A stretch of 64,000 nt of DNA from the NCBI GenBank assembly GCA_013397435.1, contig VZRG01000453.1:124001-188000 (forward strand). Direction: 5' to 3'. A program made the position numbers and the translations under genes. Below are positions 1-13,600 of this stretch, one piece after another. The DNA is from Erythrocercus mccallii (lineage: Eukaryota; Chordata; Aves; Passeriformes; Dicruridae). The notes under the pieces are model-generated. The model ran no database searches and was not told the origin of the DNA. It was given only the letters and a program-made list of their open reading frames with translations. Each line of letters begins with the position of its first letter. Position 1 is the first letter of the stretch.

Positions 1-439
1 AGCAACACATTTTCATACATACTGTAGATGTTTTATACCAACCGAGCAGTGTAACTGGGAAGGAGTTATGACAGCATTTTTGGAATATTAAAAAAAATGA
101 AAATAAATAAATTGACATGGAGAATCTAATTTGATTATTTCCTAAGGTAATATATGATGTAAGTTGTCAAGTTAACTCATGGAAGAATCATATCTGGTTG
201 CCATATAATATAGCAACATCCCTAGAAGAGTATCAGCTAAGGCTGTTCTTAAAAGAGGGATCCATCACTCAGTGTGCAATAAGCCAGTCTCACACACAGA
301 GACCAGGTGTTTGTTTATTTTATATTTGTCCAAAAATGTGTACTAGATGATAAACCCACAAAGCTAGCATGCTTATTCTTAAAACTTTGCACTCCATTCT
401 AGCAAAAAAAGAAATCAAGGTTCATTGGCGACAATATTA
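1..439. other. AT-rich sequence, nothing recognised
   Basis: No ORF of note, no repeat family and no RNA gene seen on either strand. Confidence 0.6.
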
Positions 440-771
440 TCAGGTTTTCTTATTAATTAGTGTTCTGCCTTCAACTGGTTGAATGATCCTATCACTTCTC
501 ATGCTAATTAGTTCCATGCTCAGTCTTTCCCTTCTTTTGAGTGGGTGGGTTTCTTGAGTCAGTGGTGGTGATCTGCTGCTGCTGGAATTACCTGTCACCC
601 AGAGAGGGCGGTGAGCAGCTGCAGCAGGAGCTGCACAGAGCTCTGGATGCTGGAGCCCCAGGGAAGAGGCCTTGGACTGCCAATTCTTTGCACAGCAAAG
701 GGCACAGGACCTGTGACCAGCCAGAGGGGTGGCAGGGCGGGGAACCATCAGGAAGGATTTTGTATCTCTAA
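440..771. other. Unassigned GC-richer patch
   Basis: The core at about 541-745 is clearly richer in G+C than the flanks and contains CAGCTGCAGCAGGAGCTGC-type sequence. An ORF is open on each strand (minus 440-748, plus 541-771), but neither translation resembles a family I know. There is no recognisable CR1 or LTR end. It could be an old repeat fragment or an isolated exon. I assign no function. Confidence 0.35.
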
Positions 772-3700
772 ATATCTTCCATAAAAGTGAGAAAAGAATA
801 AGGATGGAAATAAACTTGGTTTACAGGTATGTTCCAGGTATTAAAGATTAGGCAGCGTAGAAAAATTAGACCCCAAAAGAGATTTAACTTAGACTTTACA
901 CAGAAAATTAAAATGGAAAGCTAAAAAGGGGTAGTCTGCCCATAAAGACAAATGTGCGGTTACAGAAGTGCTGGTACTGCACATTAAAGGCCAATCTTTT
1001 GCTTCAATTTAGCTTAAAGACTGATAGCAAGTTAATGGCAAAATACCTAATGGAAATGATAGGAAAAAAGAAAATTGTATAAAAAACTTTTACTACCTAC
1101 TGTGAAAAAAATTAGGGACCCTCAAACTTTTCAAACTGAAGTGATTAATGTATAGAACATGAGAGGAATGGAAGATACCATTAATAAGTATAAACATAAG
1201 CTTTTGTAAGTGCAGTATTCTACATTTACCTAAATGCTTGTTTACACCCTTAAATTATTGCAATGGAAATGCTTTACTTTTTCAAATTATGATCACAATA
1301 AATAAAAATAATAATAACACAAAAATAGTGTGCTCGTCTTTGGTGGTGGGCACTAATTTGATGAGAACCATCATATGTGTCATTATCTTATTCATCATCA
1401 CCTAAAGGCAATATTGCTTGTCACTACATTGTGACACCAATGTTGCAATACATTCGTGCCCCAGAAGTGGCAAGTGGATTCCAAAAGTCATACTGATTAG
1501 ACACGTCCATAGAGAAGGGAATGATTGCGGTTTTCTGAACCCAAAGTGTGCCCAAACTGCACGTGTTTCCTGAAGTTCAAACAACTGGTAACTAGAAGGG
1601 AATGTTGAGGATTTGTACAGCCTTCCTCCTTTTTATATACCCTTCTGTGAATATCCACTTTTGGTTGTATCAGTGACAAGATGCTTGATTAGGTCTATGA
1701 TTTAACATAACATTACCTCCTGGTGTTCATATATGTCATAGCTACAGTAACAACTTGTCAAGAGGGACAAATTTTTGTTGGTTTGTGTTGCAAGTTTTAT
1801 CAAGGAGACAAATTTTTGTATACTCATCTAACTATCTTTCTTAGCATCATCTCTATTCCAGTGGTATTAGGCCTGAATTATCAGGAATGTTTTCCTTGTA
1901 GGAATTCTGTAGATCTTCTGTAGAGCATTTTGGTTTTCTTTTTTTAAATTGGTTTTTTCCTAAAACTATAGTTTCTTCAAAAATTAGCTTGAGCAGTCAC
2001 TGCTGAAACTGTCTTTTCCTTTGAGAAACTGGCAGAGATTAAAGAACCTTTTATTTGAGTATAGTTTGTGTCAGAAAGCTTTCTTTTACTGCAAGGGTAA
2101 ACTGTTGAACATGTAGGTTTTGCCAAGTTTTGAGTTTGAAAGAACATTTCTGGAAGTGTAAAATTCTTTTCTTTAGCTCTTAAAAAGAAGCAAAAAATGA
2201 TCCTTTCATTATTTGGGTTGTAACTTCAGTAACCTTTTCTATGAAAAATTCCCCTCAAATACTCAGCATTACATATGCATTTTACTGATAATTGTGGTGG
2301 ATTAAAAAAACCAAACCAAACAAAACAAACTTGTTGAATATTTTTGTCTTACTTTTAAGTGCTGCTGACATGAGTGTTACTCAATGCCACACATTTTCAA
2401 TAGACAGCTGTAAGGTTGGTTCTTCAGTATGTATTGTACAGATCAAAATTAACCATTTCATGGTTTTAGCCCATGTTAAATGATAGTTTACATTCCAGTG
2501 AGAGCTGTAGCAAATGCATTTATGTGAACAAATATTTCAAAGAAATGAATATGCTTTATTATTCTGCATTCTGGTTTGCAATGCTGCAACTTGTGTATGT
2601 AGCCATAACCCTAGCTCCATACTGACATGAACAATAAAATTTATACAACTGGAATTACCACTAGACCCCAAAAGACTATTCACAGTGAAAAAACTGAAGG
2701 TTCAAATCCTGCAAATTCCTACTTTTCCTCTTGGTTATTGATCCTCCATTGACAATTCTGGCATGACAGAACAAGAGATGAAAATTGAGAATTAATCCCT
2801 CTTGCTCAATATTTTAAAAATTTCAGACAATTTTTGAAAAGTTGAAAAAATTGATTGGCTAATAATAAATTATATTAACTAGTAAAAACTCCATTATATG
2901 AGCACTTCTAATTTTGAGGGAAGCAGATATATGTGTTAGATCTAAAAGAATAATTTACATTGTCTGATTAGCCTAATAGGATAATAAGCATGCCATTAAT
3001 TGAAGAAAATACTGTGGTTGAGGTAAGGACAACCAAAAGGACAACAATCCTATGGGAAAATGATTATTTCTTTGTTTTGTCAAAACAATGGTTAAAAGGA
3101 AAAGAATATTTTGTGTGTAGGCATATTTTTAGGGAAGCTCAGTCATATTTTTAAATTTGATAGAATTTTTTCAGTAAACTTCATAGTCTATTTAGGCTGT
3201 TAAAGAGCAATTTCAGAGAATTCTGCAAGAAAGAATGAAGAGCTACCCAGTTGTTTCTATTGGCAGCAGATCAGGAAAGCCTGGAATTGCTTCAGTGAAG
3301 TTGTAGGGCAGTGTAAATGCATGTTAGGTAGAGAGAAATATTTCTTTATTCCATTTACCATTTAAAAACTAAATAAAACAACTTTTGTTTAAATTGCAAA
3401 AATTGCAGAGGTTTAAGAGGAAAGGCTTTAAGTCAGTGAGAATTGAAATGTGTCCCTGACTTTCTAACTCTTTCTGCTTTTCTGCTGCTAAACAACCTTG
3501 TTACTGTGAACTCCAGAGTTGATATTCTAGTGATATTGATATTCTATCATATTGCATGATACTGCAAGTGATAGAAATGTAGGGACAACAGTGGTTTGAT
3601 TTAATACAATGAAAGTGGGGCTTCCAATGATGCAATTTTCCCCTGGTCAGTAAGATGTTGATCAAAATAGAATTAAAGACTAGTTTTAAAAAAAATATGT

Positions 3701-5560
3701 AGACAATTCTTCCATTTGGTGAAGTTAGTAAGGACAATCATATTACATTATGTTACATAATATTGGCTTTCACATTCATGTACAGATACTACATTGGGTA
3801 TTATGTAATCAGATATATTAACTGGCTTTTGAGTCATGTACTGACTTTAACAATAAAAGTATAAACAATATACATATTATATTTTCATTTCATATTTAAA
3901 TTTTTATTATCATTAACAAAACCTATTATAGCAGAGGGCAAGTGCTCTAATTTACATTTATATCCAGTCTCTGAGAGAAAAAATTTTTAAATCAACCATA
4001 TTTATGATAGAGCAATATAATAATGCTGCATCCAACTGGAGTTTCACTAACGGTCTCATTAAATTAGTTGCATTCAGAATGTCCAATTTACAGCATTCAT
4101 AATTTCTCATCTCATGTTGTTCAGCAGATATTTGTGAATTTTATTCTTGTTCAAAGTTATTTTTGTAAATGCTAAAAATAAAAAAAAAATCTCTAGTGCT
4201 TATTTTAGTTTTGTTCTACTTAAAAATTATTTTCTTACAGAACCATTAAATTTGATAGTTTCTTTTCCCTTTTCACATATGATCATCACTGATACTAACA
4301 ACTGCTCAAGTGATGCACTCAATATACAGTGATCAACATTGCAATCTTTAACATTGCCATTTGCTAATTAACATTATTTTGTGGTTGCTCCAACAGAGAA
4401 GAGGAATTTGTTTCTAGGTCTTAAAATAAAGAGCATGAAGAGACTTTTCATTATGATATGGATTTGAAAACCAATGTCAATTTTATATCAGAAACACATT
4501 GAAGAACATGGCTGCTAAAAAAAAAGCAGCCTTTCTTATTCAAGCATTGCATAGAAAGAGAACCAAGGAGTTGTAGAATCCCACGATGACCTCTCAGTAG
4601 TATAAGCCTCTATAAGGAGATGAAGTCATGCATGAAGTCATCAGGTTTCTCTAACCTGACCACAGTCTAGAACAAATATCTGTGCCAGTGACTGGACTAT
4701 ACACAGTAGAAAAAATTCACTTCCTGAGATTTTGACTCACCAAAGGTTTGTCTACAATCCTCTGGCTTCCTTTCCTACCTATAGACCTTACAGTACCATG
4801 GTAGGACCTTCTGCAGGGATTGGCAGAGTATTACTGATTGGATGTTTTAGTTGTGTCTTTAATTGTCATACACACAGTCTTCTAGATTCATTTCAAGCAA
4901 AAGGCACAAAGTGGTATCTAGTTCATTTTCTGTCTAAGTCATGCTTGATTTTAATTTGAAGAAAGGATATTTTATTTTCAGAGATATTCCTGTGAAGAGC
5001 ATTTCATGAAAGAGCCTTTTTTATGTTTTGCTCAATATTGCTCACTACCTTCAAATCAATCAAGTAGCTCATGAAAAAACTCCCAGGAGAGTGGAAGATT
5101 TTATTTATTCCTTACGTAGTAGATGGCAAATGTGGGAACCTAACTAACTTGCTTCATTGCTCCAGGGAATTATAGAATGGATGAGTTATTAAGATCAGGA
5201 AGCTGGAGCAAGAAATGTTTAAGGAGAGAAAAGCTTTTTACTCATCACTGAAAACAGCTGTCGTGATATAAGCTGCATAATGGAAACCTCTTGCCAATTT
5301 TCTTATTAATCAAGATATTAGACACAATTATTCTGGCTGCACATTCAGCCTTTTGGAGTCAGACTTTGTAGACTGCATGTAGACACCTTTAGAAGCTTGG
5401 AATCTATCACATCCCCTAAGCTTGCCAATAACACCAAGCACATATGTTGATGGTGACAGTACAAAAAACCCAACAACTGGTTTGTGGGTCTGATTTTCTG
5501 AGTTTGTGAATTTCTTCAGCCTGTTAGTGGCTGATTCCTTCTCTTGTGAGAATCCATTCC
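772..5560. other. AT-rich intergenic sequence
   Basis: Only short ORFs of at most about 78 codons are present, as expected by chance. I see no recognisable repeat family. A stretch at 4570-4680 is faintly repeat-like but could not be assigned. Confidence 0.6.
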
Positions 5561-5802
5561 TGTCAAAGACAGTGAAATGTAAACAAGTCTTCTATCTTTC
5601 ATAAACACTTCTAGGTTTCTCATAATAATTCTCTCACAGATGTTGTTTCTATTATTTAACCAATTAAGTGTTGTCTTTACTAAACCAATCATGTGGCTCT
5701 TTAGCGTAGCGTGTTATAAAAGAGTTCTGTAAAAAAATAAAATAGCCTTCTGATCATTTTGTACCTGGAGCCAAGCTCTTCCTTTTGTGTCCAACTGTGA
5801 CA
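5561..5802 (+). mobile_element. Probable LTR 3' portion (endogenous retroelement)
   Basis: Promoter-like and polyadenylation-like signals are packed as in an avian LTR. There are two CCAAT-type boxes (AACCAATTAAG near 5660 and AAACCAATCATG near 5683), then TATAAAAG at 5715-5722 and AATAAA at 5736-5741. A short T/G-containing tail follows, ending in TGTGACA at about 5802. TG at 5561 and CA at 5802 could be the ends, but I find no matching target-site duplication, so the limits are tentative. No coding region is attached, so it is a solo or truncated LTR at most. Family not determined. Confidence 0.45.
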
Positions 5803-7904
5803 CTGGTTTGTTCCATAAATGTGCCTTTACTCTCAAATATATGATATATATATTGTTCTAACTGAATGGTTTGAAAGTGTAAACTGGAACTTGAAGTGTT
5901 GTGCTAGGTGACTGTTGTGAGCTTTGCTGTCTCATTCTGATCTGTAAAATTTCTTGTATCCCTCAAGTTTGCCATTTCAATTTATCTAATAAATGTCATG
6001 TTTTGTACTGTAATCCAGCGATGAACAATTGAGAGCCCTGACACACAGGATCTACCTTATATATTTATAGTTGTGTAGTTTTTACCCTGCAATTTTTAGG
6101 ATTTATCCCACTGTTTTTTCTGAAGCAAATCTATAGTGGTTTGCAATATCATTTTCCCCAGGGTTAACAGAATACTTAACATTGTAAATTTAATTACAGG
6201 ACCAAAACATTACCACACAGTATAAGGATACAGTGGTCATCAGTGTCAGTTACCATCTTTCAGCATGTGCTCATTTCTATTTGAGTGAACTTTTCTCTCT
6301 TGAGCATTTTGGTACAGTAGTTCAATAAGGGCAGACTTTCTAATGGTTCACACTGTGCTACTCATGCAGCATTCAAGAGAGACCCTTAGTATTCAATCAT
6401 GTTAATTCCTGCTCCCTATTTTATTTTTTTTTATGTTAAGCTGATATAAAGTTGATATTCTCCCTGTATGCTAATACAGCTCCTTATCCTTAAAATTTTT
6501 TAACTTGTTTAATGCCTTTCCCACTGTTTGAAGATAATTAATTTCTTTCTGAATTAAAAAATCTAAGAAATGAATAAAGCTTACAGACTTTACCTTTGAG
6601 TTTTGATTCATTTCCCCTTTTATCCTTTTTTTTTCTTTAATGGCCCTTTCAGAAATATGGTAATATCTCCAGAAGGATATTTGGACCTTATAATCCTTTT
6701 CATACTCATGTTCTTTTTGTAACTACTGGGCTAGTTCAGGTAAGAGATTTTTTATTATTATTAAAAAGTAGAATCAAAGATTAATCTCAAAATCCTTATC
6801 ATCTAAGTTTATCTTCATCAAAATGCATACATCAAACCTGTTCAATATATCTTTTGAATTGCCTCTATTTTTATTTTTATCAGTTATTGTCCTTAGAACT
6901 TAATTACATCCTTTACCTGTTTTCATTAGGAAGGAAAATATGAGTAGTATGATAATCTACTCCGGGCCAAACATCTAGGGACATGAAAATACACTTTTTT
7001 TTGGAGGGTGAGATTATGGGTAGTAATCCCTAATTTACCATGCCTATTGTATAAATTCCTGTCTTCCATTCCTCCCACATTTGGAGAACAAATAGGACAG
7101 ATAAAATGGACTGTAAAAAGTACACTAGAGATCTACTTGAAACTTGTTTTCCCTAACACAAAGGTAAAAAGAAAGCCTCCATGACCTTCTGGAAATAGGA
7201 GTTTGTGATATTTAGAAGTGTTGTCTGTAAGAATGCTGTTTATAAAACTGAGAAAAAATTAGCATCTACTAACAACGGTTACTGCTCAGCTTTTTTCTCA
7301 CATGTCTCACTAAAGTTATTACAAAATGCCTCAAGTTTCTTTAGTCATTCACTGAAAAGTAAATACAAGGTTTTGGGTTTTTTTAAATCAAAGCATGCCC
7401 TACACTTCTTTGGAAGGGAGTCAAAGGAGAAACATAACTTTGGGAGTATTTTTAAGAGATACTCCACAAAATTAACTTTAAATTTAATCCATTTACATAT
7501 TTTTAAGTATCTCAGTCTTATTGGTTCCCACACGAAAACATTCTTTTTTGTATCAGAATACATTTTAAAAAATTATTTCAATACACATTGTCACATAAAA
7601 TTAATCTTATATTGCATTAACAACCATTATTTTTGACAAATATTTCAACTAAGAAAAAAAAGATACTTTTTCACAAATAAGCAAACTTTTTCGATAATAG
7701 TTCTCTACAAACAGGCAATTTAGTATAAGTTAGTATAAGCCTCACTCCCTACTAGTATTTTACTAATATCCCTGACACACAAAGGCTGGTATAACTTAAT
7801 AGATGTACTAAATCCTCATTCCTTACCTAGATTCAGCAAAGTTCACATGAGAGGTTCATTTCAAAAGTGGAAACAATATCAAGAGAGTACTGGGGCAACT
7901 CTTG
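5803..7904. other. AT-rich intergenic sequence
   Basis: The longest open frame (7205-7636, plus, 143 codons) is rich in Phe, Lys, Leu, Ser and Asn, encoded by A/T-rich codons, and resembles no family. I treat it as a chance ORF. No repeat recognised. Confidence 0.55.
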
Positions 7905-8636
7905 GGATTGACACAGGCTCAGAGATGAACGGATCAAGAGCAGCCCTGCTGAGGAGGATTTGGGGATGCTGCTGGATGAGAGTCTGGCCATGAGCCAGCC
8001 ATGGGCACTCATGGCCCAGAGAGCCAAACGTGTCCTGGGCTGCATCCAGAGCGCCGTGGGCAGCAGGGCCAGGGAGGGGATTCTGCCCCTCTGCTCTGCT
8101 CTGGTGAGACCCCACCTGCAGGGCTGCACCCAGCTCTGGGGTCCCAGCACAGGAAGGACATGGACCTGTTGGAGTGAATCCAGAAGAGGCCACCAAATCG
8201 ATTAGAGGGATGGAGCACCTCTCCTATGAGGAAAAGCTGAGAGAATTTGGGTTGCTCTACCTGGAAAAGAGGCTTTTGAGTAAGCTACTTGCAGATTTCC
8301 AGTACCCAAAGGGAGCCGAAAAGAAAGACAGAGACTATTTACAAGAGCATGTAGTGACAGAATAAAGAGGCATGTATTCAAACTGAGAGTAGATTTGGAT
8401 TATATATTAGGAAGAAATTCTTTATTGTGACAGTGGTGTGGCACTGGAACAGGTTTCCCAGAGAAGTTGTGGATACCTCCTCTCTGGAAGCGTGTCAGGC
8501 CGTACTGATGGAGTTTTGAGCAATCTGGTGTAGTGAAAGGTGTCCCTGGACATGGCAGTGGGGTTGATTTGTAACTAGATGGTTTTTAATGTCCATTGCA
8601 ACCCAGGCCATTCTGATAGATTCTATGCTATGAATA
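7905..8636 (+). mobile_element. CR1 LINE, 3' part (end of ORF2 plus 3' UTR)
   Basis: CR1 is the dominant non-LTR retrotransposon of birds and is copied through its own endonuclease and reverse transcriptase. This copy begins inside the C-terminal part of ORF2. The stretch at about 7921-8165 is the characteristic G+C-rich CR1 segment (GAGGAGGATTTGGGGATGCT, CTGGGCTGCATCCAGAGC, CTGCAGGGCTGCACCCAGCT). The 3' UTR follows, with the AGGAAGAAATTCTTTATTGT and TGGCACTGGAACAGGTTTCC blocks. It ends in a degenerate ATTCTATG-type terminal repeat at about 8610-8634. It is 5'-truncated, as most CR1 copies are, and its frame is broken by stops, so it is inactive. The neighbouring copy at 9.5-10.7 kb looks like a separate insertion. 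Confidence 0.93.
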
Positions 8637-9474
8637 TATGCATACCTAGACTCATAGTGTTTAGATTAAGTAACATACATTGTTACTCATTTAGATCTTA
8701 TTCTTCTGTCCTGTCTTGCACATTTCTATGGATTTACTCTAAAGGTCAATGGAAAGCTTGCCCCAAAAATAGTTCTTTTACTTGGCAAGTGTCTCCATAG
8801 AAAGTAGTTCCCAAAGACATGATTAAAGCTCTATGTATAGGAAATCTCTTCTGAGCGCATTAGTCTTTTAAAAATGTGGGAAAGAGAACAGGTTGTAGTC
8901 TCAGCTTTGCTGAGACAAGGAAGCAGAATAAGCTTTCTTTTAGATGCTAGGTAGTGACACCAAGTAGTTTCACATGGCCTCAACTTTAGAAGTGTAATTC
9001 AGCACAGTATAATTATATCTCAATATATAAATTTAACATATAGCTAGAGTGCCTAATATACCCAGAGTTCACACTATAATGTATAGCTCTTTCTCTAATC
9101 TTACTGCTCTTTTCTACAGCATGAATTAATGTGCCATGAGTCAACAGTCATTGTAATATTCAAGAGGAGAAAATGTGTTTAAATCCATTCTGTCTTTCTT
9201 TCCAACCCATTTATTACACATCCAACCCTGAAGATGTTTTTAATTAGTTGATAAGAATGGCAAATAATAAACTTCATGAACATTTTATTACAGTGTGTTT
9301 GAGTATTAATTGTTGCCAATTCATCAACCCTAAAGCATATTAGTTCTCGAAAGATTTATCTGTTCTATATTTATGAGTACAATCTCATCTTCAAAATATT
9401 AGTAAACAAAAAATTTCTTTTGAATATAAATTTCAGCATTAGTATTCTCCTATCTGAATCTGACTTTAAATGCC
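8637..9474. other. AT-rich intergenic sequence
   Basis: Lies between two CR1 copies. I see no ORF, repeat or RNA gene. Confidence 0.6.
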
Positions 9475-10359
9475 ATCCTAGGAAATAGGGCTCCATCCTC
9501 AGCCCAGTTCTTTTCAACATCTTCATTGATGACTTCTACGCAGGACTTGAACGAATACTAAGTAAGTTTGGAAATGACAAATTGTGAGGAGCTGCCAACT
9601 TCCTTGATGGCAGAGAGGCCCTGCAGAGAGACCTTGACAAATAAGAGATGGGCAATCACCAGCTGTATGAAGTTTAACAAAGACAAGTGCTGGATTCTGC
9701 ACCTGGGATGGGGCAACCCTGGATGTACAGACAGACGGGGGAATGAGAGGCTGGAAAGCAGTGCCATGGAAAGGAACATGCGGGTCCTGGTCAATGGAAA
9801 TTTGAACATGGAGTCAGCAGTGCCCTGGCAGCCAAGAGGAACAATCCTGTCCTAGGGTGCTTCAGGCACAGCATCCCCAGCCAGGCAAGGGTGGGCTTGT
9901 GCTGCTCTGCTATGCACTGGGGCAGCCTCACCTTGAGTCTTGTGTGCAGTTTCAGGCACCACAATATAAGAAGGATCTAAAGCTATTAGAGAGTGTCCAA
10001 AGGAGGAAAACAAAGATGGTGAAGGGCCTTGAGGGGAAGTCGTGTGAGGAGTGGCTGAGGGCACTTGGTGTGTTCAGCCTGATGGAATGAGGGCAGACCT
10101 CACTGAGGTCTGCAGCTTCCCTGTGAGGGGAAGAGGAAAAGCAGGTACTGATCTCTTCACTCTCATGACCAGTGACAGGACTGACAGGACTACAGGAAAC
10201 TGCATGAAGCTGAGTCAGAGGAGGTTTAAGTTGGAGATCAGGAAAAGGTTCTTCACCCAGAGGGTGGTTGGGCACTAGAACTGGCTCCCCAGGGAAGCGG
10301 CCACAGCACCAGCCTGATGGAGTTCAAGAAGCATTTTGTGATTCTTGGGCATGGTGTTG
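9475..10359 (+). mobile_element. CR1 LINE, reverse-transcriptase end to 3' UTR (left part)
   Basis: This is a longer CR1 copy starting in the reverse-transcriptase palm. The plus-strand translation near 9490-9535 reads SILSPVLFNIFIDD, the conserved CR1 RT block. About 30 residues later the catalytic FADD box is replaced by F-GND (near 9570-9585), so the active site is lost. A stop codon follows closely. Further on, KFNKDKCWILHLGWGN (about 9670-9715) and the G+C-rich thumb region can be followed to the 3' UTR (TTCTTCACCCAGAGGGTGG near 10250). CR1 homology breaks at about 10360 and resumes at 10557, so the copy is split by an insertion. Confidence 0.93.
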
Positions 10360-10556
10360 TACAGAGGGAAAAAGGGGTGGGGAAAAACAAAAACTGATGG
10401 TGCCTTTGCTATTTTGGCCTTGACAATAACGACACATTCACACATAAATAAACCAGTATTAAACAAATGGATTTTCTCTCTGAGACAGAACTGTTTTAAA
10501 CCTCTAACTCAGGAGTACAAATAGGAAAATTGATGATGCAATACAATATATAGAAC
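10360..10556. mobile_element. About 200-bp insertion inside CR1, identity unknown
   Basis: AT-rich sequence interrupts the CR1 3' UTR. The CR1 motif just before it (GGCATGGTGTTG, 10348-10359) is repeated just after it in a form closer to the family norm (GGCACATGGTGTGA, 10567-10580). The two copies look like an aged target-site duplication of roughly 15-20 bp. The insert resembles no family I recognise. Its left end carries a purine-rich tract (10363-10392). It may be a short retroposon or the remnant of a longer one. Confidence 0.5.
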
Positions 10557-10666
10557 AAGACTCTCAGGCACATGGTGTGACTCCAGGGGTGACCTGTGCA
10601 GGGCCAGGATTTGGTCTCAGTCTTGATGGGTTCCTTCAAATTCAGTATATTCTATGATTCTCTGAA
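10557..10666 (+). mobile_element. CR1 LINE 3' terminus (right part of the split copy)
   Basis: Continues the CR1 that breaks off at 10359. It contains GGCACATGGTGTGACTCC, GACCTGTGCAGGGCCAGGA and GGTTCCTTCAAATTCAGTAT, and ends with the terminal ATTCTATGATTCT repeat at 10649-10662 that is typical of avian CR1 3' ends. Confidence 0.9.
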
Positions 10667-13600
10667 ATATTTTGTTCATTAGTAGTCAAGTCAAAATTAT
10701 GTCCACATGATTTAACTTGCTCTTGGACTTGTCAATTATGATATTAGTAATTCCTTTAGCTCTGTATTTATTTCACCTGAGATTCCATTAGTTAACATTT
10801 TCTTCCTTATCTGGTTCATTTACCAGTACTATAGACACTAGGTTCTGCTCAGTTTGTGATGAAAATCTAGGTATTTACACCAGCCTGAAAAGACAGTCCC
10901 ATTGACATTTATGGAAGGAAGTAGTAACAGGTGTAAATGCATAGCAGAACCTAAATACTGCCTAGAACAAATTATGAAATATGGTAATTCAAGAAAACTA
11001 GATTGTTGAAGGAGGCATTTTCTTTAGCTTGGATCATTCAGTGTACAAGGGTAATTGTATATAGCAGAAAACTTTTATAAAATATAATCTAGTTCACTTT
11101 TGGTTACAACCCAGGCCACAATCAGTGGTATTATATTCTCTTGACAACAAAGCAGAGAAAAAGTTAAAAAGAGACAATAATGTTCTTCAGCTCTTGTTCA
11201 TGTCATCTCAAGAGGAAAGAGGGACCGCTTGGAGTTTGTTTCATACATACAGGATGTAAAAATAGAGTTTTCTAGAAAAGAAGTCAGTTGTCTCATTTTT
11301 TTGAATTCTTAGTTTTTCAATGGCATATGCTCTTGCATAGTATGTGTGGAGTGCCAAGGTCACTTATCCTCTATATGAATGAGTTATAGGCACTCTGCTT
11401 AGATATTAAAGAAAAACAGTCAGTTTTATGCTAATAGGAGTTGCAGATATTATGCAGTTAATAATAGCATTGCAAATTAGAACAAAAAAGGGTAAAAGAA
11501 AGATCTTCTAAAATCTTAGCTGATCTCTCCTGGATGTACTGGTCCTTTAGTTCTATTCAGTTGAACTCAATAAATACTGTGACAAAACAGGTCTTTTGTT
11601 TTTGTTTTACTGGGAAGGAACATTTCTTAGCCTATTGGCTGTCATAGACTTTTGACAGGACATCTGCTGTCAAATGGGAAAATAATACTTGTCGGCAGTA
11701 GATTAGAAAGCATGCGAAATTGCAACCTGTATGTGAAACAGCATTTATACCTTTTCTACAAAGCTATAAGTACTCATCCTGAGAGTGCAATAAGACTAAA
11801 GTAGCAAGGGCAGAAAGAGCAACACTCTGGGGCTGACTGACCAAAATTTGATGAACATTTTTTTTAAAGAGATTGTCTGCTTTACAGAATGAAGTATGAT
11901 ATTCCAAAATGCAGAAAAAATTAAGGGAAAATCTAAGTTATTGCAAATGCTCATTCTGAAATGTCAGAGAAGCTGAAAGAGTATGATCTACCACTGTAGG
12001 GAGGTTAAATCTGGAACGTATATTTCACCCTAATAGGCTACCTCTCTAAGTAAGCTACATGTAATGTAGAATTACTATCCCAAAGTAATCTACATGAGTT
12101 ATGCTGTACTTCATCTGTTTTGTGATCTGGATGGCGACTGACCTTGTAGCATGCATTTATATCTAAGTCTTAATGCAATCAGAAATATTTTTTTTGGACC
12201 TAGAGCCAACCTTACAGAACAATGAAATAACACTTGGCAAAAAGCAGACTGTACAAAGACTGCATCTCTAGAGAGGCAAGGAGTGAGAAGGTTGCTCTAC
12301 ATCTGTGAAAGCCTAAATCTATGCCTAGCAATAGTTAAAGATGTCAAATTCTGGACCATTACAAAACAGGGTGACAATCTCTGTCAAACTATCTAAAATA
12401 TTTTTTAATTGTAACAGTGGTTGTACTTGGCAGAGAAGAAGTTTGTATTATCTTACCATTGACACTGACATTTCCATGCTTTCTAAATGTGCAAAGAATA
12501 TTACTCTGACCAAAAATATAATGATTTTGATAATATATTAATTTAATTTTCTTGGGTTTTTTTTTCTAAAACTGTCAAATAAGTTGTTGCTTGTACCACT
12601 GCTTATTTCAAAATGTGGGCCATGGAGCCATGGAGCATTACCGAAAAGAAAGAAGATAAAAATCAACTCTCAACATGATTTTATTTGTGCTCCAGGTGAC
12701 ATTGAATCACAGTCTTTAAAGAAACAGACTGATTTCTTTTTTCTGCATGAACATTTATGTACACTTATAGAAAACTCAGGTCTAAAGTATCTTTTTATTT
12801 TTCCTTGTAGTGTTTTCAAACCATTCATATTGTGCACAGAGTCCAGAACACCCCAGCCTAGACTATGCTGTGCTCTTCCCAGATTGTTTCTCAGTTCAGA
12901 TTTTATAATGGTGAAGACTTTTTCACTTCTAACTAAATCTTTGTAATGCTTCTTAAAGCAGAAGGAAAAGTTAGCAACACAAATATGTGCTGTCCTGTTA
13001 TATGAAAACCTTTACTCCATTTTTCCATAAGACAACAGTACTTTCACAAAAAGGTAATTTTCTTGAAGTTTACTCACCAAGGAACTGGGTTAGTGCTTAA
13101 CAAAGCAACTCTTTTTGAATAAACAATGTGTTTATTATTTGGTGTTTCCAAAATAACTTTCAGATAATCATTGAAATAGCTACATTTCAAATATAACCAA
13201 TCTCTTTTTGATAGCCTTTTTGTTTTAACTGCTTATACAGCTGCTATTAATGCTACATCTACCCTTGAAATACCTTTCTAACATAATGTAATTTTTAAAT
13301 GTTTGCACTCTCATGATCTTCTTTGAGTGAATAGTATTTGCAACCCAGCTCTCTACCTCAGTCCTCTTTGTCTTTGAAGGTCATGTGCCTTTCAATTACA
13401 TCAGTGAAAGAGGCTGGGAGCAGAAAGGTCTGATGGCTTCTTGCCCCTCTTTCCTTTAGCAGTGCAAGTAGAAGCACTGCAGAAGTTGTTCTCCCTGTTG
13501 TGCTGTCACACAACGAAAATACAAAGAGTAATAAAAAGTTATCAAGTGTTCTTCCTTCTCTAATCTCGTTCACATGCCACTGTAAGGGCAGTTCATGGTC

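Noticed and set aside
2690..2715. GGTTCAAATCC, like a tRNA B box
   Set aside because: Flanking bases do not form a T-arm stem, and no A box or acceptor stem is found upstream.
7205..7636. 143-codon plus-strand ORF
   Set aside because: AT-rich codon use, no domain, no good start context and an overlapping ORF on the other strand; consistent with chance.
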